Source: Amoebidium appalachense (Eukaryota > Ichthyosporea). Taken from it: 64,000 bases of DNA. Positions 40,587 to 64,000 of the stretch are shown one piece after another. A program made the position numbers and the translations under genes. The stretch covers positions 7,130,001-7,194,000 of the forward strand of contig CAVNZM010000002.1 of assembly GCA_963693365.1 (NCBI GenBank), read 5' to 3'. The notes under the pieces are model-generated. The model was not told the DNA's origin. It did not search any database and saw only the letters and a list, made by a program, of their open reading frames with translations. Numbering within the stretch: position 1 is the first letter of the stretch; each line of letters begins with the position of its first letter.

Positions 40587-41269
40587 CGAGAAGGGGGGGG
40601 GGGGGGGGGGGGGGTGCACTCATGAGGGGTTGTAGTGGCCATAATGAAAATGGAACAGAGTATGTATTCATATCCCAAAAAAGGGAGCCGAGGGCCTTTT
40701 CTATTCTTTTCTTTCTCTTTCTTTTATTTTGTTGTTTTTGGGGAGGGGGGACAGGGGGAGGGGGGGGAGGGGGGGACGGGTATTTGTGTGCATGTGCCAG
40801 TGTGTGCGAGAGGGGGGGAGGGAGGGGGTGGACGGCCGAGAAAGGAAAGAAAAAGAACTGTTATCTATTCAATAGTGTTTTTTAAATATCACTGCATACT
40901 GCTTAGTCCTTTCAGTGTGCATGAGTCGGCTCTGATAACGGTACTGTGTGCATGTGTCCACCCATTTCTTTGTCTGTGTGCCCTCGGTGTGCCCGTGGGG
41001 GGGAGGAGAGAGGGGGGAGGGGGGCGGGGCCGGGGGGGAGGAAGAGACGCCAATCTATGTCTTATGTCTGTAGCAGGTAGTGCTAGAGTGTCTACAGGTC
41101 CGAGTCTTAAAAGTGTGTGTTGTCCTTTGTTAGATCCGAACGAGGTTTTCTGCCGTGTGCATAAAACTGTAACGTAACTTAGAGCTGTGATCGCCGAAAT
41201 GGTGCGTTTGTATGCCTGTGTTTAGGTTTGTTATTGGAGAGGGCGGGGGAAGGGGGGAAGGTGGCAGGG

Positions 41270-41301
<32 letters not shown>

Positions 41302-41811
41302 GGGGGGGGGGGGGGGGGGGGGGAGAAGAGGAAGATATGGGAGAGGGGTGTCAGGGGTGGGTGGGTAGGTGGGTATGTGCATTTGTGAATGAGTTTCGCA
41401 GGGAAGGGAGGGAGGAGGGGGGGGGGGGGGGGGGGTCTACTTCAATACAGGAATCAACCAGGATTAATCCGTAACAATCATTGAATAACAAAGATACACC
41501 TGAGCAGAATCAATTTACCGTCATTGATTTCCGACCGATTCCCGCACAAGAATGTTTTTCTTCTTTTTTCCCCCCAGCTGGTCATTGTAGTTTAGAGATC
41601 CGATCTCCGAGCATTTGGAATTATCCTTGATTGATTTCTTTATAACTAACTTGATTATTTTTTGGGAAGGCCACCCCCCCCCCCCCCCCTCCCAAAAAAA
41701 AAAAAAAAAAAAAAAAAAACCCAACAACAACAAGACCCACACACACATACACACACTCACACACATACAAAATATCGTAAGTGATCCCCCCCCCCCCCCC
41801 CCCCCCTTTCC

Positions 41812-41842
<31 letters not shown>

Positions 41843-42368
41843 GAAGAAAGAAAAAAACAAAACAAAAAAGAACAAATAAAATAAAGCACACAAGCAAACC
41901 CACCTACCCCTCAAACACACGGCCCAGCGCATGGTCCACATAGTCCACATCAGCCCCAAACCCACCGCGGCTGATCACATCCCACGAAGAAGCGTGGGAG
42001 TCGGGTGCAAGCAAAATACACCCATGGTCTGTTGCAAGGCTGGAAAACATGTCTGTCATCTGACGCCCATCCGCCCCGGCACCGTGAAAGAGAACGAGAA
42101 GAGGAGAGGGGTTGTCCAGGGGAAGAGTTTGGGGAACAAAGAGCCAGCCGTCGCGTGGGTGAGAGGGGTCGAGCGGGTGAAGATGTAGGGGAATGAGACC
42201 TCGTTTGGGTCCATGGAGGTGTGGGGGGGTGGGTGTTTGTTCCTGTGTGAGGGGTGTGTGGGAATGGCGCCAGGGACGGGCGCGGAGAATGCCTGCGGCG
42301 GATTCCGAACCAAGCATGGTGATATGTGAAGCACGGCGCATAAATAACTGGTGGAGGAACGGAAACAA
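38997..42368 (-). CDS. Alpha/beta-hydrolase, phospholipase/carboxylesterase-like, three exons
   Basis: Minus-strand exons at 42368-41908, 40236-40062 and 39176-38997 join across GT-AG introns (phase 2, then phase 0) to 271 residues. The fold is recognisable from an oxyanion-type strand LLVLFHGAGADGRQM in exon 1, the nucleophile elbow GGFSDGAS (Ser168) in exon 2, the acid loop THGVGDGVL (Asp215, at the exon 2/3 junction) and the histidine in EGGHTV (His247). This order and spacing is that of small soluble esterases (COG0400-like). The substrate cannot be told from sequence. Residues 1-35 are rich in Arg, Ser and hydrophobic residues and could be a mitochondrial presequence; Met10 is an alternative start. 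Both introns contain G, C, GT and CGG repeats, and intron 1 (about 1.7 kb) has a (CGG)n tract near 41270-41300. Confidence 0.82.
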
Positions 42369-42528
42369 ACAGAAAAAAAGAAAGAGAATAATAATGGTAG
42401 TGGTGTTGTGGGAGATTCGTGAGAATGCAGCTTGTAGTTTGGTGTGTGGGCCAAATTTTGGAATGTAAAAAAAATCCTAGCTCGGACAATTATCGAGGCT
42501 TTTGTGGTCCACAGCGCTGGAAGGCTTG

Positions 42529-42933
42529 TTACTTTGAATGTTGATGGAATAGCACGGCCTTCCTAACCATAGCTAACTCAACCTGCTTTATTGCCAGCTC
42601 AATATTACTTCGAATAACTTGTATGCCCAACCCGTTTTGTTTTGCATGCACTTGAACCTGGCCAACACTAGCTACTAAGGTCAAACTCATTCGAAGTTGA
42701 ACGTTCCTGCACCGGCCTAAGCAAGTTGTCTGTCTGGCGAGGACGTAAGCAAGGTCGAATTGCCATTTACTGCTTTCACTTGCAATAGTGGTCATCGTAT
42801 GCTGAGTCAACAGTAACGTGTACATTTTCGGACATGTCATGCCCATGCGGTCACGGTGATGCAACTGTCCATGATGGCGTTTAAACATGTGCACCGCCCG
42901 CAACCACTGCAAGCAAACCACGCATGTGCACAT
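42529..42933 (-). CDS. Hypothetical 134-residue protein or exon
   Basis: A frame in non-repetitive sequence between the hydrolase and the next minus-strand exon. The N terminus has CVVC followed 13 residues later by H-x3-H, which loosely resembles a C2H2 zinc finger, but the usual hydrophobic positions are not clear. No promoter or splice evidence supports it. Confidence 0.2.
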   Translation of the reverse strand: MCTCVVCLQWLRAVHMFKRHHGQLHHRDRMGMTCPKMYTLLLTQHTMTTIASESSKWQFDLAYVLARQTTCLGRCRNVQLRMSLTLVASVGQVQVHAKQNGLGIQVIRSNIELAIKQVELAMVRKAVLFHQHSK

Positions 42934-43707
42934 GATTTGTCTTGATTTGTCCCCTTAACACACCGGTACGTACGGTACCGCGTGCATGGTTTTTATAAAA
43001 CTAGAGAAGGCTCTCTGCACACTCTCCGGTCAACAGGGCTACTCTCAGCAGCTGAGGCTCACATGCATGCCGCAGTGAAGCGGGCGAGTCAGCCCCTCTG
43101 CAGGGGCCAGGCTTCTGGCCATGGATCGATCAGCCTGCCCGCTCCTGCCTGCTCGCACCATGGTGGCCATGTGGACAATCGTCCATCAGAATGCTTCGTT
43201 TTGGACGGTTTATTCGTTAGCTAAAGGAGAAGGCATGAAAGTTTTATTTCTTCTGGCCCCACCTCTCTTTATTTTTTTCTTGTTCTTTTTCTACAAGTGA
43301 AGCCTGTCAGCGCAGAGTATACGCATGACGTCATAACAAGCTATGAAACAAGCAATTTCTGAAAGAATACAGCCCGACACTGTAGACTGGACCTGTGTGA
43401 TCAGCCCGCTGCCCGGGCCAGATGTCGATGGGCCCGGCGGCGCCTCCGCCCAGCCTGTCGGCAGGACAGATGCGTGAGCCACGGGCCGGTCAAGCTCGGC
43501 GACCCAGCCGGGCCTGTCACAATTTCGGGAACGTTTTTTCTATTTTCAGCTTTTCTTTTGTCTCAGTTTTTTCAGTTTTTTTCTCAGCATCTTTCGAAGT
43601 GGGCGAGAAATTAGTAGAAAATGTGGCCACCCTCAGAAGAAGAGCTTGTAAAGCTGTACATGGGGGGGCCTCAATGGAGAAAAAAGGGGGGGAGGGGCTG
43701 GGTCCTG

Positions 43708-43956
43708 CTATAACATTCCTCGTACCTTCCTGAGGGACTCGTTCAAGTCCAAGCGCTGCTCATTAGTGTAGGTTTGAAGCTCGTTGTGCCACCCCTCCAA
43801 CCTAGCACGCCGGGGGAGCCCATTCTCATCCACCAGACCGTCAAAGAGGCCATGGTCACGAGCCAGACGGGCCAGCTCCTCCACCCAACCGTCATACCCA
43901 GCTGCGCTCGTAATAATGGCACGAAGCTGGGGTGCAGTGTACTGAGGCTGACTCAT
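43708..43956 (-). CDS. Unidentified small protein or first exon
   Basis: The frame starts MSQPQYTAPQLR and has clear coding character: it is Leu/Glu/Arg-rich with no low complexity and looks mostly helical. It either ends as an 82-residue protein at 43708 or, more likely, is a 77-codon first exon (43956-43726) ending at the donor AAG/gtacgag, phase 0. No downstream exon could be assigned, and I do not recognise the family. The upstream region (44023-44097) has a TATA-like CATAAAG, two E2F-like sites and two CCAAT boxes, the arrangement typical of genes switched on at S phase in opisthokonts. The gene is divergent from BCKDHA, with about 820 bp between the two ATGs. Confidence 0.5.
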   Translation of the reverse strand: MSQPQYTAPQLRAIITSAAGYDGWVEELARLARDHGLFDGLVDENGLPRRARLEGWHNELQTYTNEQRLDLNESLRKVRGML

Positions 43957-44022
43957 GTTTGCGGTGTCGTGTTATTTGGAAAAACGGGCGATGCAAACTG
44001 ACCTCAACCGCCAGCGTCGCTG

Positions 44023-44115
44023 CTTTATGAAGGCTGCGTGAACTCTGCCGCCAAAAACAGCCAATCAATGTTAAGCGCGCCAAAACTTTTAGCCAATCAG
44101 CGTTAACTGGCGACG
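44023..44115 (-). promoter_or_regulatory. E2F/CCAAT promoter with duplicated module
   Basis: gccgccaaaaa (44047-44057) and gcgcgccaaaa (44075-44085) read TTTTGGCG on the gene strand, matching the E2F consensus TTTSSCGC. CCAATCA occurs at 44061-44067 and 44093-44099. The pairs form two successive modules of the form GCCAAAA, spacer, GCCAATCA, spacer, GTTAA, about 32 bp apart. TTTATG at 44024-44029 is a TATA-like box on the minus strand. Confidence 0.5.
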
Positions 44116-44427
44116 AGCCCTGACGGGATGGAAATCGACACCTCATTTTATGGCCGACAGGCTCGTCGGGGTGGCGATGGGCCCGGCCAGGTCTAATCAC
44201 ACAGATCGTTGAACTGATACGAGGAATTTGACCGCATACCAACGGCCGGCGAGCCGATCACACAGGTCCACTACAGAACCCTGATTTAAGCTCAAATTAG
44301 AAAAGGAAACATCCTCTCTTTTTCGTAGATTCCTCCTTATTTTCTTACCACGAAAAGACATCCACTCCCTCCAAGCGAGTATCGAGGGATCGAGGAAAGA
44401 ATTGTTTTTGGCACTGGTCGCCACATG

Positions 44428-44493
44428 ATTGGGTCGTTACTAACGGCCAATCACCGCCCGTCGTGCACAGCCACCGATTTTCGTATCCAATCA
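44428..44493 (+). promoter_or_regulatory. CCAAT boxes upstream of BCKDHA
   Basis: CCAATCA at 44447-44453 and 44487-44493, plus an inverted GATTGGG near 44428. They lie about 280-340 bp before the BCKDHA ATG, in the divergent intergenic region. No TATA was seen close to the ATG. Confidence 0.35.
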
Positions 44494-44773
44494 GAGTAGG
44501 CGGTCGATAACCGTCTATGGCCAACAATACCAGGGTAACTATAATCACCGCATTCTTTTATATTCCAGTCTTTTTCCAAGCATTTTAAAGAAAATGTGAC
44601 CCGAAAATCCCGGAGTTATTTCCAATATATTCCATTTTATTGAATGAACTCGTCTACTGTTATAACCCTATAATAAGTTATGTTATTATTACTTTGTCAC
44701 ACAGAAAACTCCGTCCGTGTCGTTCGACGTTCCCAGTCTTTGTTTTGTGGTTGTATAATAGCTTTGTCTAAAC

Positions 44774-53784
<9,011 letters not shown>

Positions 53785-54667
53785 AGAGAGAGAGAGGGTG
53801 TGTGTGTGTGTGTTTGTACGTGTACGTGTAATTGTCCGTGTATGTGTGCCTGTGGAGTTTTTAAAAACCAATTTTTAGTACATGTTCAAATTTGATACTG
53901 TTCTTTTTAGGAGTTTCGGAGTTGAAGTTTTGAGTGTTATCCCGTCGGTTCATATATTAGAATCGGAATTCCGGTTGTCTTCTGGGTCTTGTTCAAACTC
54001 CACTTATACCAACACTCCCCATCCTCCTTGTGTATGTGGCCGTGTCAGTTTTCCTCTATTGTCCCGTATTTTGGGGGGTATTTTGAGTTTCGGGTCTAAA
54101 TCTCACGTGAAGCTCCGTTCAGCGTTATTTTTTCCCGTTGCTTGTCATTTTTCCGTGTTTACTTTCCATTATATTCAGGTCATTTTCCCGTGATGGATCA
54201 CTTTTCTTTAGGCATGCAATTACATGATTTCGATTCTGAGTGTGATTCTCATGCATTCACGTCTTGTTGTCATGAAGATATATGAACAATATCTCCAACA
54301 TCAGAAAAAATATCGACCGTTGATGATACATATATTACGGTACGGATGTAAGTGGTGGTATCGTAGTGAATGAGTGTAAATGCACCTATAGGGGTGTCTT
54401 TGACTTGCACTAGCTCTGCGCAGGTGCACAAGTAAATTGCATTTTGGCTCGCCTGAGTCAGGCTAACCACGTACAACCCACACATGTATGCATGTACATG
54501 TGTGGACAAACCCAGATTCACGTCCCCCCCCCCCCCCCCCCCCCCCCGCCGTCCAATAATCACAAAACACCCCACCCCCACCATGTACCAACACATTCCC
54601 CCAAGACATCCCTTCTCACACAATGAACACACAAACACGTGTACCCATGCACTTTTTTTTTTTTTTT

Positions 54668-54699
<32 letters not shown>

Positions 54700-55340
54700 C
54701 AAAGTACACATTCAGAGTGGCGACACATGCACATGCACACTGGCAGACACACACGCATGTCACATGTACACATGCACGCAGACACAAACAAGAGGGCCGG
54801 AGGATGGGGCGGATTCAGAAAAATTGTGAAATTCGACGTTATAGGGGCCGGGACTCTCACAACGGCTGCATGTGTTTTGCCGAATATATCTATCATCTGC
54901 ATAATTCCTGGTGTATGCGGCATCACAACATGCACACTTGAAGTATGTTTTCATTTTTTATTTTTTATGTCAAATTATATTTCTCAATAGGGATATCAAT
55001 TGCGCTACCCACCTAATAATAATAATAGTGGGTATAAGATATGTATACAGGTGTTTTCTACGGGTGCTTTCACACGGCACACCTCAATGTTATCTCTAAA
55101 TGACGCATTCGAATACATACATTTTTAAAGTCATACATACAAAGCAGCAAGAAAAAAAATATGAGCTCGTGTGTCGCTGTGTATGTGTACACATTCGGCC
55201 TTTTGGTTATGGATGGTTATCCACACGAGCACACGAGAGTGTTCGCTGTGTGAATGTGTGTGTGTGTGTGTGTGCAGGGTGTGTGCACATGTGTTGTTGC
55301 ACACGTGTGTAAGTGGTTTAGTGTGCTTGTATGTGTCGGA

Positions 55341-55381
<41 letters not shown>

Positions 55382-55862
55382 TGAGTGTGTGTACCCCTGC
55401 ATTTGTGCCCTTGTGTAGCACCAAGTTATTTGCCCAAGCAACACTTCTCACCGGCACCGACTTCATCTAACCTCCAGCCTAACGCCAACATAAATCAGTA
55501 ATGTGAAAATTCAGCATCTTCAGCACGGCAGCCAACCGATTTTCCATCCATACACACCGAGTTCAAACAGCATAATCTAGATTTTCACTGCAGCATACGA
55601 GCGACTTGCACCAACCACTAAATACATAGCCGTCAGAAACAGCTACTTTGTTCACCCCAAAATCTTCCGACGCAGTGTCTTCCTATACGTTTCAGAAATC
55701 ATTACATTACGCGAAGAGCCCCCCCCCCCCCCCCCCCCCCCCCCCCATTTTTCCCAAAAAAAAGGAAGGGAAAAAAAAAAGGAAGAAAGAAAAAGGAAAG
55801 AAACAGAAAAGGAAAAAGAAAAGGAAAGGAAAAGAAAGAAAAAGACAGGGGAAACCACCCCC
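53785..55862. other. Region between BCKDHA and the unidentified minus-strand gene
   Basis: About 2 kb without a recognisable exon. It contains C25 and T/G runs near 54524-54700, GT repeats at 55255-55275 and 55344-55379, and an A/G-rich tract at 55757-55845. I saw no clear AATAAA shortly after the BCKDHA stop. Confidence 0.35.
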
Positions 55863-63426
<7,564 letters not shown>

Positions 63427-63482
63427 CTGTCGCCAAAACCGAGAAGGGAGTAGCAATCCAAAAACACATTTACAATCATCCG

Positions 63483-63483
<1 letters not shown>

Positions 63484-63524
<41 letters not shown>

Positions 63525-63535
63525 ACACACGCACA

Positions 63536-63619
<84 letters not shown>

Positions 63620-64000
63620 TCCACCCTCAAGAAAACCAACTACACTCCCACTCGTCTCCACTCCCACCAGAATCATCAGGCATGCAATTCGCTAGAAAAT
63701 CAACAAAAAACACAAACCACAATCGCTCCGGCTTACACACATACCCCCCTCCTCCCCCCCAGACACCACCACCCCAACTCATTCCTCCCCCGCCCCTCCT
63801 CCCCCCTGCCCCCCCCACCCTAACCCTATCCGAATCCCCCGTTCCTCCCTCCTCTCCCTACTCCCCCCCCCCCCCCCCCCCTTCCCCCCACCAACACCAA
63901 TGCCCACCCACATACTATTCCCCCCGCACACCCCGCCCTCTCCCCCCAATCCACCCACCCAACACATCCCCAGCACCCACCCTTCTTCTCCACTCGACCC
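63484..64000. repeat. CA array and C-rich tail of the window
   Basis: (CA)n at 63484-63617 interrupted by GCAC units, then C-rich sequence to the end. No exon could be supported here; the 5' part of the minus-strand gene probably continues beyond the window. Confidence 0.6.

Overview
This is a eukaryotic nuclear window. Coding regions are interrupted by GT-AG introns, core promoters carry TATA and CCAAT boxes, AATAAA polyadenylation signals follow several genes, and one predicted protein is an intron-rich mitochondrial matrix enzyme. The DNA between exons is dominated by microsatellites ((CA)n, (GA)n, ACGC) and very long C or G homopolymers, the longest being 98 C. The lineage cannot be fixed by reading. 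Protein resemblance (BCKDHA, SLC28, trypsin) suggests an opisthokont, either an animal or a unicellular relative; this is a low-confidence inference.

Layout. 0.5-3.7 kb: an intact non-LTR retrotransposon ORF (AP-type endonuclease plus reverse transcriptase). A 3' relic of a relative lies at 4.0-4.3 kb and a second at 20.8-21.3 kb. 4.58-4.88 kb: a 300-bp hAT-type MITE with a perfect 8-bp target duplication. 7.1-8.0 kb: an intronless secreted trypsin-like protease. 8.4-17.9 kb: no recognisable gene, G-rich, with several decayed internal duplications. 18.0-36.2 kb: a cluster of three concentrative nucleoside transporter (SLC28/CNT) paralogues: intronless on the minus strand, five-exon on the plus strand, intronless on the plus strand. 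31.7-34.0 and 37.0-38.2 kb: large CT/GA and CA/TG arrays. 39.0-42.4 kb: a three-exon alpha/beta-hydrolase on the minus strand. 43.7-44.0 kb: a small unidentified coding exon on the minus strand, with an E2F/CCAAT promoter facing away from the next gene. 44.8-53.8 kb: a complete eleven-exon BCKDHA gene. 55.9-63.4 kb: at least nine phase-0 exons of a minus-strand gene I do not recognise. An AT-rich island with palindromes and tRNA-like sequence lies inside it at 58.5-59.7 kb.

The genes do not form one pathway. The CNT paralogues would import nucleosides coupled to an ion gradient, and BCKDHA is the E1-alpha subunit of mitochondrial branched-chain keto-acid dehydrogenase. The strongest unusual signals concern introns. 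One BCKDHA splice acceptor, with the first codons of its exon, has been tandemly copied seven times upstream, and every copy carries an early in-frame stop. Some acceptors are preceded by CA or AAC repeats instead of a pyrimidine tract. Two other introns hold 19-bp tandem arrays, one of them a regularly spaced CACGTG array ending just before a splice acceptor. The CNT paralogues also show blocks of near-identity next to diverged sequence, as expected from gene conversion.
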